From NCBI RefSeq assembly GCF_028372415.1, contig NC_092872.1, positions 17,078,479-17,142,478 on the forward strand: a DNA stretch of 64,000 nt, written 5' to 3'. The notes beneath the pieces were generated by a model that saw only the letters and a program-made list of their open reading frames with translations, ran no database searches and was not told the origin of the DNA. Shown piece by piece: positions 10,074-19,965 of this stretch (its first letter is position 1; the number at the start of each line of letters is the position of its first letter). Source of the DNA: Notamacropus eugenii. Its lineage: Eukaryota; Chordata; Mammalia; Diprotodontia; Macropodidae. Made by a program: the position numbers and the translations under genes.

Positions 10074-10988
10074 ATGGGACAGGCACACGTCACCTCCCAG
10101 ATAAAGCCAGAGGATAAAGGGGTTTTAGCCTGCCAGCTTTACAAGCTGTGCAAGAATCATGGGCTGAAGTTACACCTAAGAACTTGCCGGGACTGGGTCG
10201 AAAAAATCCAAACCATTAGTCCTTGGGTAGAGCACACAGGCATCGACCCGGCCCGCTGGGGCGTGGTGGGACAGCAGATGGCCTCTTATCATAAAGGGGA
10301 CCCGCCGCTGATCACCCCCCAGGACTTTGTCATCTACACAGCAGTGGGTGCTGCCTTAAACCCGCAGCCACCACCTATTCCCAAAGATGCAGGGGCTCAA
10401 GTAGGCGACTCCCTTTATGGCTCCGACGATGAGGAGCCCGGGGACCCGCCGCCGCTGTACCCGTGGGACAGCCTCCGCAGGCTGGCCAACAGGGGCTCCG
10501 GACCCCGACCAGCCAGCCTCCAGGCAGAGAGGGAGGAAGCGGAGCAGGGGTCCCGTGGGAAAAGCAGAAGTGAGGAGACGGGGTCCCGAGGGAAAAGCAG
10601 AAATGAGGGGATTGAGACACTGAGTCGCAGGAAACCACCCTGTGTAAAACAAAGATATGTCAGCATATTGCAGAGGAGCCTACAGGGGGTGGCAGAGGAT
10701 GGAGTAGTGGTGGACTGGGAGGAGTGGGGGGCTGCTCAGAAGAAAAATACAGAGCCTGGGAAAAGAGGAACCTCAGACCGCGGGGAGAGAGGAACTTTAG
10801 ACCGTGAGAAAAGAGGAAGTAGTTATAGACAAGTCAGACAATTTTTCACCTCGACACGGACCACTCCTTCAAGCTCTTCAGAGAGCTCAAGAGAGCATAG
10901 CCCAGGAAAATGTATCCTGATTTGTAGAAGGAGGTATCAGAGTGGAAAGAAAAAGATAAAATTAATAATTTGGAGACTGAGCTTCTAA
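10074..10988 (+). CDS. gag: truncated betaretroviral Gag (matrix plus proline-rich/PPxY region)
   Basis: 304 codons from the first ATG after the leader. MGQ at the N-terminus fits an N-myristoylated matrix protein. Residues 1 to about 97 resemble the betaretroviral matrix fold in length and Trp/Cys spacing (for example CRDWVEKIQ). A proline-rich stretch follows, and PPLY at residues 126-129 is a PPxY late-budding motif. Residues 155-185 hold an 11-residue tandem repeat (GSRGKSR core) and residues 228-255 three 8-residue repeats (KRGTSDRG type). Capsid and nucleocapsid are absent: after about codon 280 the frame leaves GC-rich DNA and stops. Usual family length is over 550 residues. An open frame in a dead provirus could reflect youth, recent recombination or selection. 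Confidence 0.85.
   Translation: MGQAHVTSQIKPEDKGVLACQLYKLCKNHGLKLHLRTCRDWVEKIQTISPWVEHTGIDPARWGVVGQQMASYHKGDPPLITPQDFVIYTAVGAALNPQPPPIPKDAGAQVGDSLYGSDDEEPGDPPPLYPWDSLRRLANRGSGPRPASLQAEREEAEQGSRGKSRSEETGSRGKSRNEGIETLSRRKPPCVKQRYVSILQRSLQGVAEDGVVVDWEEWGAAQKKNTEPGKRGTSDRGERGTLDREKRGSSYRQVRQFFTSTRTTPSSSSESSREHSPGKCILICRRRYQSGKKKIKLIIWRLSF
10547..10612 (+). repeat. 33-bp tandem duplication in gag
   Basis: Two adjacent units, each starting GGGGTCCCG and sharing GGGAAAAGCAGAA, encode the 11-residue repeat. The length keeps the reading frame. Confidence 0.85.
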
Positions 10989-13900
10989 AGATAAGCAAAA
11001 AATTTGAAGCAATTAGAGTTTAGAAAGAATGTGTAGTTTAAGAAGGACATTATAGAGTATCATGCTGAATATATGGAGCCAACAAGTTCAAAATTATGTT
11101 TGGAACCAAGTATAGAAATCAAGCTATAGGTTTAATTTATGCAGAGGATTTCTGACAATCTTTCCTCAGTTTTGAATTTTTTGTTGTCTGTATATGTGTT
11201 CAGTCTTTACATGTTCTGTGTGTGTGTGTGTTTGTGATTTATTATGGCCAGCTCCTTTGTAGCTGGAATTCAGAATGTTATCTCTTTCCCTCCCCCTCAT
11301 CCCTTCTCTCTGATGGCTGCAGCATCAGGGAGGAGAATGAGAGAGAGAAAGTGAGAAACTAGTCTTATATTATTTAGTTTATATAATTGCCAAATGCAGT
11401 TTTACATAAGAAATACAAGGCAATAATATGTGAAGTTTGAAAGGAGCTTTGATCAAAGCCCACTAGGAGTACAACATGGGTATGAAGTTTAAGGAAAGCA
11501 TAACAGTTTTGGAATTTATATTTAAGTAGTTGGTAAAAATTCTCTCTCTCTTTCTACTTTCTGACTCTGGCCAAGTTATGAAGGTGGAGAGAAAGACAAG
11601 ATGAAATTGGGGAAATTTTTCCCCTCCTATCATAAAGGCAGATTGAATAGCATTTTAATTATCTCATGCCTCACCTAAAAGAGAAAAGTTTTTGTGTATG
11701 GGATACAAGTTGTTATTTTGGTCACATTTTAAGTGAAACATGTCACTCCTAATTGGATGTTTAAGACAGGTCAGAATTTATTGTATTATTTGGCATTAAG
11801 GCAAATTGAGAATATGCATAAAACTAAAAATGAAAAAAGACACCTCAGAGATGAAAATGTGAACCCCAAGTGGAAAGAAGGAGGACTGGCGCCGCTGGAC
11901 TTTGTTCCAGAGTCTCCCTCACTTCCACTTGCAGTTTTACAACTTTCTCTTTCAAACATATTTTTAAGGAGTAGACATAGATGTGAAATTTTCTTGATTA
12001 AAAATTAGAACTATTATGATTTCTATTTTACTCTGTAACCCAGAAATGATATTAGAGAAAGCAATTGGTAATCTGAATCTTGTTGAAACTAAAAGATGTT
12101 GGAAAAATTGGGTGTAGCCATTTATGTTACTTAAAAATTTTATCAGTCCTACTAACCTTATCTTATAATGCTTTGTAATTGCCATTTAGAAAACCAGGTA
12201 TTTTTACCTTTACCTGAAGAAGAAATTACAGCTAAAATAACTTGTTTACCATTTATAAAGGTTGTAAGATCCTTAACTAAGTTTTCGAAGTTGTGGTTTT
12301 AATGCTAAACCTAATATTGTTAATTGATTACTGTGTATAGAAAGAAAAGAATGGAGTAAAAAATTTATTTAGACTGGTTCTGCCCACTCAGAACAGTCCA
12401 GACAGTATGTCTGGGGTTTGGCAAGCATGGGATTCATGCCAATTCCTTTTATTTTAAACCTGCCAAGGCCTCTTTCATGTGGGCAAGGTCATCAGTCCCA
12501 AGAAAGAAACTTGCTTGGCTTATATAATTCATAAACAATGAATGTGGCTTGCTCTACGGTTGTAATAGATGGAAAAGACTTTTAATAATTAACTTTTATA
12601 TCAGGACAAGTTTTAAACTTGAGAAGGAAGGATCTTAAATGAAATCTCTTATATATGTGAGTCCTGTCAATCTTCATTACTTATTGCAGCTCCATGGGAA
12701 AACAAATAACTGTATTTGGCTTTAAGTTGGGATTAGTGAAGTTTGCTGTTTAAGGTAAAAGCATTTGGGACCATAAATATTTTTGTTTAAATGTGAATTT
12801 GGGTATAGTCGTCTGCATTAAATCAGTATCTGAAAGAATATGCCACAAGTTACTCAGAGGGACTGTGATCCTACATCCTGTACTGTTATCAGGTGAAATT
12901 TGTATCTGGAAAGGAAACACTGAGGGGACAATTCTAGACTCAATCTAGGATGGGATCCTCCTGGTCAGTTTCCCCATTGTGTTCTTTTATAAAGGAATAT
13001 TTCCCACCTGACTATTCCTGAGTCTGGCTATAATACAGATACTGTATGATTGGAAAATTTCACTCCTATCTGAATTCAAACAGAGTCAAAGAAGTTTTAT
13101 CCTATCATATTTGCTATATCACATGTCAATATTTTTTCCTTTTATAGCAAACTTCTATGATCAATTACAAGTAGTCTGTATAACATGTGAGCCCTTCTGT
13201 GTAATCTTACTGGAAAACTTAATATCATTTTTATCTGAAACTGGAACATGTTCAGAAATTTATGTAAATGACTTAAGACTCACCTTAAGATGTCCCTATT
13301 GTTGAAAAGCAGTAATTTTGTAATCAGTCTCTTGCTGTTGTCAATGTGAGATTCTATTATGCACTTTTATTAAAACATTTTGTGATATCCAGGAATTCTG
13401 GAATACCTAAGAATTTGGTTTGTTATAATACTTTGGGAATTTATATTCCTTAGAGTATTTTTATACCAACTAAGTTTTTAATAAGTTTTAATTTTAAAGG
13501 GTTTATCTTTGCTTCAAAGTGAAAAGACAAAAATTTTCATTTTCAAGACAATATATTGCTACCTAATATGTAATGATCTATAAAGCAGAAAAGATTTTGT
13601 TGTTTTAATAAGCAAACTTATTAACAATTTAATTTCCAAAGTTTTCTTCCAGAGTGAATATAATCAGAAAAAGATAAACAAGCTGATGAAACAACGATGA
13701 TCATCTATTCAGTTGTGAGATTCAACTTAGAAATCTCTTTTGTTTAAGATAATACAGCTGTGCTAGTTAACAGTAATAACTTGTGCACTATCTTGTCTAT
13801 GGTAGAAATACAAAGGAATATGAAGCATTCTGAATGATCAGTTATAGAGATTTGGAAAGCTAAATAAAAGCTTGATCAAAATACATAGAAAGCAGATAAG

Positions 13901-14500
13901 GAGGTTGGAGACAAATGTGAATCATTCAAACCCCTCCTATCCTAGATAGTTACTAAAGTATATCCAGAGAGTGTGAGGATGTTTGACAGTATTCTCACAC
14001 CTACCTCACTTCTAGTTATTTTATTCTTACTCCTTTTTGATTCTTGTTTGTTTAATCTCTGTGCCAGATCTGTGTTTTCTAGGTTTCTTTGTCCAAGACC
14101 ATCACCTATCACCCTCTGAATCATTAAGTTCCTCATATTGGTTAAAGACACAACCCCTCCAATGTTGGGACCCTGTGAGGCAGGGTCAGCTCTACGTCCA
14201 ATCTCAGCAGGAAGCAATTTCAGAAGTTGAGACCTTCATCCCTTATCCCAAAAATGTGTTGGGTCCCATCAGTTTAAAGGGGGACAGGGTGTGGTGCTTG
14301 AGTGCCTGTACTTGAGCTCCAGTTCTAATATTAAATTTCTTTTTATAAATCATTCATATTTCAGGAATATCATATAACTCTATGAGTTAGGCAATAAAAT
14401 ATATAGGAAGAATAAAACTCTCAACCTGTTCCTTCAAAAACAAAAAGGGTAGGTCCCCTCAGGAACAATTGGTACAGGCTATATACACAATGAACAACTT
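10989..14500 (+). pseudogene. decayed AT-rich interior of provirus
   Basis: About 3.5 kb with low GC and no frame longer than about 92 codons, in sharp contrast to the GC-rich LTR and gag. Protease, reverse transcriptase and RNase H motifs were not found. Around 12466-12500, 'catgtgggcaaggtcatcag' gives an interrupted C-G-Q..G-H string that could be a nucleocapsid zinc knuckle broken by an indel. The frame at 14037-14315 is open but unassigned. Either this is a degenerate gag-pol of an older betaretrovirus, or foreign sequence replacing it. The first is slightly favoured because integrase and env follow in the right order. Confidence 0.5.
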
Positions 14501-14619
14501 AACCTTAGATTATGACAACCTTACTCCTTCACAAACATTCTTTTCATTTTTGGGCCGTAATGATATCAGAATTATTAGTAAAAAGTAGATTGCACCCCAG
14601 CAACAATAGGTGTTGTGGA

Positions 14620-15310
14620 AGGATGTCAGTGAGGTGTGGAGAAGCTATCAAGTATGTCAGAGCACACCTCTTACATTGCTTTGCCCATCATGGTATGCCA
14701 AGAAGTATTAAAACAGACAATGGTCCAGCTTATACTAGCAGAGCCATTCAACAGTTCATGGCAGAATTCTTTATATCACATGTTACTAGAATCCCCCATG
14801 ATCCTACTGGTCAAGCTATTTGCATAAAACAAAAAGGGGGAGCTGGACCAGGAGTTGATGACAAATTACGATTGGCTGTTTACACATTAAATTATTTGAA
14901 ATTTGATGATGACGGCTTATCAGCCTCTATGAAATTTTTAACATTTCCTACAAAGACTGAGTCTATTAAAGACCAAGTCAGTTACAGCAAATGCATTGAA
15001 TACTAAAGCCCATAAGGTGATGTGGCGTGATAAGAATAAACGATGGTTTGGTCCTCATATAGTAACTTGGGGAAAAGGATATGTTTGTGTTTTAACAGAT
15101 GACAACAAAGAAGTGTGGGTTCCAGTGAAACGTATCCGAGTGTTGGAAGACAGCAATCACGATGAAGAAGTCACGGGGCACGATAGAGACAACAAAGAAA
15201 GTTACAGAAACTTTGTCGGGCCTTTAGCCATCTACAACGTAATGGTGCTCCTGACATCTCTCGCAATACTCCTACTATGCAACCATGTTGCACCCCTTCT
15301 TCAAACATAG
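14620..15310 (+). pseudogene. pol: betaretroviral integrase remnant (pol 3' end)
   Basis: The plus-strand frame ending at 15006 carries the integrase core: HLLHCFAHHGMP, then KTDNGPAYTS with the second catalytic Asp, then the GQAI motif. The usual catalytic Glu directly after GQAI is missing: about a dozen residues are deleted and the chain jumps to KQKGG. Near 14940-15006 the frame shifts. The frame from 14996 supplies the C-terminal DNA-binding domain (KRWFGPHIVTWGKG, then VWVPVKRIRVLED). The N-terminal zinc domain and first catalytic Asp are not recognisable. An enzyme from this copy could not work. The last 25 residues of the second frame are hydrophobic and may overlap the original env start. 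Confidence 0.8.
14824..14842 (+). promoter_or_regulatory. internal copy of the polypurine tract (possible central PPT)
   Basis: ATAAAACAAAAAGGGGGAG, a 19-base exact match to the 3' polypurine tract at 15634-15652; the wider match is 22 of 24. It encodes KQKGG of integrase, the place where lentiviruses carry their central tract. A shorter related run (AAAACAAAAAGGG) is at 14437-14449. Confidence 0.6.
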
Positions 15311-15550
15311 GAGATGAACTGCAACTTACCCAGCTTTGTCTGCAGCTTCTATGCCACTATAAGAAATGCATAATGTCTCAAAGAAATATGAAGAAGAGAG
15401 AACAAAGGAAGCTATGGACTTGGTTCATTGGCTTAACAGCCTTGTAAACTTCCAGTGGCTTGCCGCATTTCTAGGACCTATAGCCCTTTTCCCTGCTCTT
15501 GTGCCCTTTTTCTTCTTTGCATGCTACAATGTGCTTGTAGTCTGATAAGA
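15225..15550 (+). pseudogene. env: env remnant: possible signal segment and transmembrane tail
   Basis: Surface protein and most of the transmembrane protein are missing. One frame at about 15400-15543 reads an amphipathic stretch (MDLVHWLNSLVNFQWLAAF) followed by a long hydrophobic span rich in Leu, Phe and Pro, then stop codons TGA TAA at 15542-15547. This has the membrane-proximal plus anchor layout of a retroviral transmembrane protein. A separate hydrophobic stretch at 15238-15300 may be the remains of the leader peptide. No fusion or receptor-binding part remains. Confidence 0.6.
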
Positions 15551-15633
15551 CGAGCTGTACTTGATACCAAAGTTGAGTTTCGAAACCTTATGTATAGCCC
15601 CTAGACCCCCATAACCTCAGAGATAACCCCTGT

Positions 15634-15652
15634 ATAAAACAAAAAGGGGGAG
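15634..15652 (+). promoter_or_regulatory. 3' polypurine tract
   Basis: Purine run AAAAAGGGGGAG ending one base before the 3' LTR, the standard plus-strand primer site. Confidence 0.9.
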
Positions 15653-15653
15653 T

Positions 15654-16050
15654 TGTGAGGGGCCGAACATGGACCTCCTAAGAGGAAAGGAGACACCCTG
15701 GTGTCGGGACCCGCCCGAACCTGGAAGTGCCATGTCGCGAAGGCGACATGGCCTCCGAGAACGGGTGCTGGGGAGGCACCCTAAAAGGTGATGTCTTCGC
15801 CCTTGGGGAGGATCCAGAACGGACCCGGAACTAAGAGGGAATATAAGGCAACGCCCTAGAACAATCGGGGGGACAGGACTGAGACGCTTCCAATAAACGC
15901 TTGCTCTACCACACTCTGGTTCCCGCTTGATTACTGCTCCCTCTCTGTTCCCCGGGAGGGAGCCCGGAGACGTCCGAAGCCGCGGAGCGCGGAGAGGAAG
16001 GGGGCCTCGTCCTCGAGGGTCTTCGTGGTGGTCGTCGCCCGCCCGCGACA
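15654..16050 (+). repeat. 3' LTR of provirus
   Basis: 397 bp, identical by reading to 9490-9886, including hairpin (15729-15752), TATA-like box (15840-15846) and AATAAA (15892-15897). It runs into the microsatellite-like L2 DNA. The long minus-strand frames across its end are fused chance frames. Confidence 0.95.
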
Positions 16051-16056
16051 ATACAC
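16051..16056. repeat. target-site duplication, right (ATACAC)
   Basis: Same hexamer as 9484-9489. Confidence 0.9.
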
Positions 16057-16318
16057 GTATGTGCACACACACATATAAACACATATATATACATATGTAT
16101 ATGCATATAGTGGATATATATACATGTATGTATATACACAACCATAATATATAATATATGTATGTATATATAATTATGTATAGATATGTTGTCTTTTGCG
16201 ATTAGAATATATGTTTTTTTAAGGGTAGAAATTGTTTCAATTTTATTTTCCAATCTCTGTGTTTAGCACATTTTTGTGCATATAGTAGATGCTTAATAAA
16301 TGATTTCTGATTGATCAA
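16057..16318 (+). repeat. L2 LINE fragment, right part, with TA/TG simple repeat
   Basis: 16060-16185 is TA/TG/CA simple sequence. 16186-16318 holds 'ttgcgattagaatatatg', 'ctctgtgtttagcacat' and 'agtagatgcttaataaatg', the end of an L2. Confidence 0.65.
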
Positions 16319-17194
16319 CAATGTCACTGTCAAAAAAAGTTCAAGTAAGAAGATTGTGATGGGGATAAAAGTAAGCAAATGACAAAATCCAACGATAAAT
16401 TCTCCAATGAGAGATTACAATGTTTACATAAGGTATTATCCCTGAAGTGATGGAATTTTCAGTCTAGGTGTGCAGCTAACAACATGTTAAAAGGAAGATA
16501 TAATTGAAAAGGAATTAAAAATGAACATATAGAAGCAAAAATAAAATTTCTTAGGGACTAATAACTTTAATGAAGGAAGAATGTAATAAAGTTAGTGTAA
16601 ACATTGGCAGAAGAAATATAAAAGTCCAGTCCATGAATTTTCTAGATGACTTTGAGTTACATCCTAGAGTTTCTTTCTAATAATAATTTAATAGAATGCT
16701 TGAGTGTCAGAATCTTTCCACATATATTTAGAAGATGATCCTCTGTCAGTATCTTCTACTTTAGATTCACCATTGTGCAAAAGCTTGGATTTATTTGTCA
16801 TTATAACACTGGAAAATAAGACACACTAAATGTATACCAGTAAATCAGGATAGATTTCTTAGACACAGTCTGGCAGTAAAGGTTCTCCTCCACAATCTGA
16901 TCTCAGCTGAGTCCACCAGACTTGTCCTCGCTATTCATATGTATTACAAAATCTCAGGGATACAAATCCAAACTGAACAGGAATTCCCTTTCCATCATCA
17001 AAACCAGAGTTAGCCAGTCTTGACTAAAATACCCATAAAAATGGGAAACTTCCTGTTGATGCATCTTACTCCACAATGAATTAAGTATGTTCAGAGGCTT
17101 TTTTCTAAGTCCAGTAATTTTTTAAAATAATTTCTACCCACTCCTACTAGCTCTGACCTCTGGCTTCTTTTCTGCTCCTCTGCTGAAGTCGTCA
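16319..17194. other. no feature recognised
   Basis: Non-coding AT-rich DNA with no repeat motif identified. Confidence 0.4.
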
Positions 17195-17560
17195 TTCAAC
17201 AACTACTCAAAAAGTATTTATTAAGTGCTTACATTGTGCTAAGCACTGTAAATACAAATCCAAGCAAAAACAAAGACAAGCCCTGTCCACAAGGAGCTTA
17301 CAGTCTAATGAGGAATACAACTCATAAAAAGAAACTGATAAGCAGGTAAGGGTGAGCCCCTTAACATGGAAAAGTTCAGAGAGCCAGGACTGGAACTGAG
17401 AGAGGAGTGAAGGAATGAGAATGAGATTGGCCTGGGTATATCTTCAACATGTAGGTTCTAGAAGGAACATATTACTCAAAGGTTGAGGGCTACATGAGAA
17501 GGGGATCTTACAGGGTGGGAAGACTGCTAGGATATCAAGTTATAGTCCAGTGAATTAGAA
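17195..17560 (+). repeat. marsupial interspersed repeat ('tatttattaagtgcttac' family)
   Basis: Full left part: 'tatttattaagtgcttaca', 'gctaagcactgtaaataca', 'ccctgtccacaaggagctta', 'cagtctaatgagg', then a purine-rich body. Family name not assigned. Confidence 0.65.
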
Positions 17561-17589
17561 GCAAAGCATAGAGAAGGCAAAGGAGTCTT

Positions 17590-19085
17590 AATACACTTAA
17601 ACATATCAATCCTTCAAATATTTTAAAGCAGCTGTTGCAAGCTGTTATCAGAGCTGAACATCTTTCAGTAGTTTCTTCTACCAGTTCTCATATATCATAG
17701 TCCCCATTGCAGAAAATATCACAATCTCCCTGCCATGGGCATGTGACCATTTGTCAAGTTCCTTACAAATGTGTTGTACTGTGAGTTGAACATAATATTT
17801 TCAGTTATAGTCTAATAAGGAAAGTGTAAATGACATTATAACAATTTGATTTCTGGATAATATGCTTTATGATTACAAGTTAAGTTTGCATTCACTTTTT
17901 TTTGGTTGCTAGATCAAACTATTGATTCAAAATATGTTTGTAGCCCATCCACTAACTCCCATGCTTTTTTAACGTAAGGCAATGTAGATGTCAGATTGTG
18001 ATGTGTTATATAGATGTCAACTTCTCTTTCTATTACAACTACTACCAAAATGATGACAAAGACCAAAATAGCTAAAATGATAATGGCAATAACCATTGTT
18101 AAATGAATCACTCTCTACTCCTATCTGCTTTTTTCCATAAATTTATTATTGATAATTTTGAAACGAAGTCTAATACTTTGCTTTCATCCCTATTTATGAG
18201 GAGACCATCATTCAAGGGTTTTAAAAACTTGAGCTTGAATAACATGAAATAAATTAACAAATTCTTCCAACTTTGGATCATCTGAAAATTTGATAACTGT
18301 TATATGACTGCTATCCTTCAAGTTGTTTTTGGACTCTTTGTCTTTGTGTCTAGTCAACTTTTTCAATCTACCAGATGATAATAACATCCAGCCATATTAC
18401 ACTACACACAAGGATACAATGAGAAAATCTGTCAAATGCTTTGCTAGTGTCTAGATATGTTGTGTCAACTCAATTCTAATTTTTTTGATTGAGTGATCCT
18501 GTCCCAAAACAGGAAGTAAAATATAGCCTGGCATGATCTATTCTTGAATCCATGTTACCTCAGATTCTTCTTCTAAATATTCACAAATCATGTAGCATTT
18601 TGGTTTAGGTTTTTCCAAACATGTTTTTCCATATTCCATTCTCATTTTTAAACATTTGAACAGTTGCCTGCCTTCAGTTCTATGGCACTTCATGGACATT
18701 CCTATGATATTCTAATGGTCCCAGCATCCCTCAGCATTTATATTCACCAATATTTTGCATACCCAGAACAGAGGTTATTCAAGCTTTGGGACATGAACCT
18801 ACTGAGAGTAGCTATGTGCTTTCTCACCTCACTTTTCACTGGTTGCAGCTCCTTTGCAACTATTTTTATTTTCCCCACTAGACCGAAATACCCACCCAAG
18901 GAAGACAGAATGTTTGTCTTTGTCATGTCAAATTTTGGTTGCCTCTTTACCCTTCAGCACAGTCATAATGAGTTTGTTTCGTATTTTTCTGATAAGTAAT
19001 GAATAATTCTCTTCTGATAGCACATATCATTCTTTGTTATCTTCTGAATAACATGGACTCTTGCTGGAAAGTCATACATAGCATT
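17590..19085 (-). repeat. CR1/L3 LINE, long antisense copy
   Basis: From 'cttcaaatattttaaagcagctg' through 'catctttcagtagtttcttc', then 'gtcaaatgctttgctagtgtctag', 'tagcctggcatgatctattcttgaatccatg', and on to 19085. The order matches the reverse complement of the CR1/L3 reverse-transcriptase 3' part and untranslated end. The 111-codon plus frame at 18664-18999 lies in it and is not a gene. Confidence 0.6.
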
Positions 19086-19114
19086 CTTCAGTATTGAAGA
19101 GGTATATAAAATCC

Positions 19115-19115
<1 letters not shown>

Positions 19116-19161
<46 letters not shown>
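19116..19161 (+). repeat. (TCA)15 microsatellite
   Basis: Perfect TCA trinucleotide repeat of about 46 bases. Confidence 0.97.
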
Positions 19162-19216
19162 ATGTTCTCATTATATGCACATATTCACATGTAAACTTTT
19201 ATTATTCATTTACATA

Positions 19217-19475
19217 TGGACATGGGGCATCTAGGAAACTCAGTGCATAGAATGCTGGGGCTGGAATCTGGAAGATCTTAGTTCAAATCTGTCTTCAGAT
19301 ACTTATGAATAACTATGAATCTGGGCAAGTCGCTAAACCTTTGTTTGCCTTAATCCACTGGAAAATAAAATAGCAAACCATTGTGATATACTTGTCAAGA
19401 AAACCCTATTGACAATATAGTCCATGGAGTGATCCAGAGTCAGACACAACTGAATGATTGAACAACAAAATATTG
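19217..19475 (+). repeat. Mar1/WSINE-like SINE, sense, full length
   Basis: Starts at the tRNA-like head 'ggggcatctaggaaactcag', then 'gatcttagttcaaatctg', 'ctgggcaagtcgct', 'aaaatagcaaaccattgtg' and 'cagagtcagacacaactgaatg', about 255 bp. Confidence 0.8.
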
Positions 19476-19484
19476 AGCAAAAAT

Positions 19485-19545
19485 GTATATATGTACATGT
19501 GTATATATACATATATATACATATGTGTGTACACATACACACACA
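19485..19545. repeat. TA/TG/CA simple repeat
   Basis: Alternating 'tatatatgtacatgtgtata' sequence after the SINE tail. Confidence 0.85.
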
Positions 19546-19734
19546 AATTCATTCAGTGGGTCTGATGCAACATAGCAAGTAAACTCTAAATCTGCATTTC
19601 CTAAACTGTATTCAACCTGATGTTAATAGAGGATCCATGAAAATATCCCAGGGATATTTTTCCCTCTATAATGTTCTGTTCTTGCTACAGTAAAGTGCTA
19701 ATATGAATATTTCATTAAACATGTTGTATATAGA

Positions 19735-19965
19735 GACATAACAAGATATGCCATCGATATAGTGCTTTGCAGTTTTAAAAGGCTTTACATATATTATTAA
19801 ATTTGATCTTCACAACAATTCTGGGTGACTGATACTATGGCTTTATTAACGTCATTCTAAACATGAGAAAATTCAGTCTCAGATAATTTTAGCGACTTAT
19901 TAAGGATCATGCATCTAGTTAGCATGAGAAGTGGGAATCCAACTCAGATCCCTGATGACTTCAGT
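19735..19965 (-). repeat. MIR SINE, antisense
   Basis: 'tagtgctttgcagttttaaaaggctttaca', 'gatcttcacaacaattctggg', 'atgagaaaattcagtctcag' and 'atccaactcagatccctgatg' follow the MIR core in antisense. Confidence 0.65.

Larger units (their letters stand above)
9490..16050 (+). mobile_element. non-autonomous betaretrovirus-like endogenous provirus (6,561 bp)
   Basis: A complete proviral frame. Parts in order: 397-bp LTR starting TG and ending CA, Lys-type primer site, GC-rich leader, open but truncated gag, about 3.5 kb of AT-rich interior without pro/RT/RNase H that I can recognise, integrase remnant, env transmembrane remnant, polypurine tract, second 397-bp LTR, 6-bp target duplication. Read base by base, the two LTRs are identical and CpG-rich, so the insertion is recent. 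The interior cannot encode a polymerase, and the integrase and env parts carry stops and deletions. The element must therefore have been mobilised by another retrovirus's proteins, as with mouse ETn using MusD. Betaretroviral assignment rests on Gag, integrase motifs, primer type and duplication length. Confidence 0.9.

Noticed and set aside
9462-10088. 208- and 114-codon minus-strand frames
   Set aside because: They are the reverse complement of the GC-rich LTR and leader; one contains the mirrored LTR and primer region. No protein-like domain, and repeated at the 3' LTR.
11884-11895. A second TGGCGCC primer-site-like string inside the provirus
   Set aside because: Only seven bases match, there is no adjacent LTR end, and the following bases diverge.
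14636-14827. 63-codon frame overlapping integrase
   Set aside because: Shifted shadow of the integrase core frame.
15617-16253. 174- and 115-codon minus-strand frames
   Set aside because: Reverse complement of the 3' LTR fused to TA/CA simple repeat.
19116-19161. CRISPR-like regular repeat
   Set aside because: Simple TCA trinucleotide repeat with no spacers. No CRISPR array anywhere in the window.
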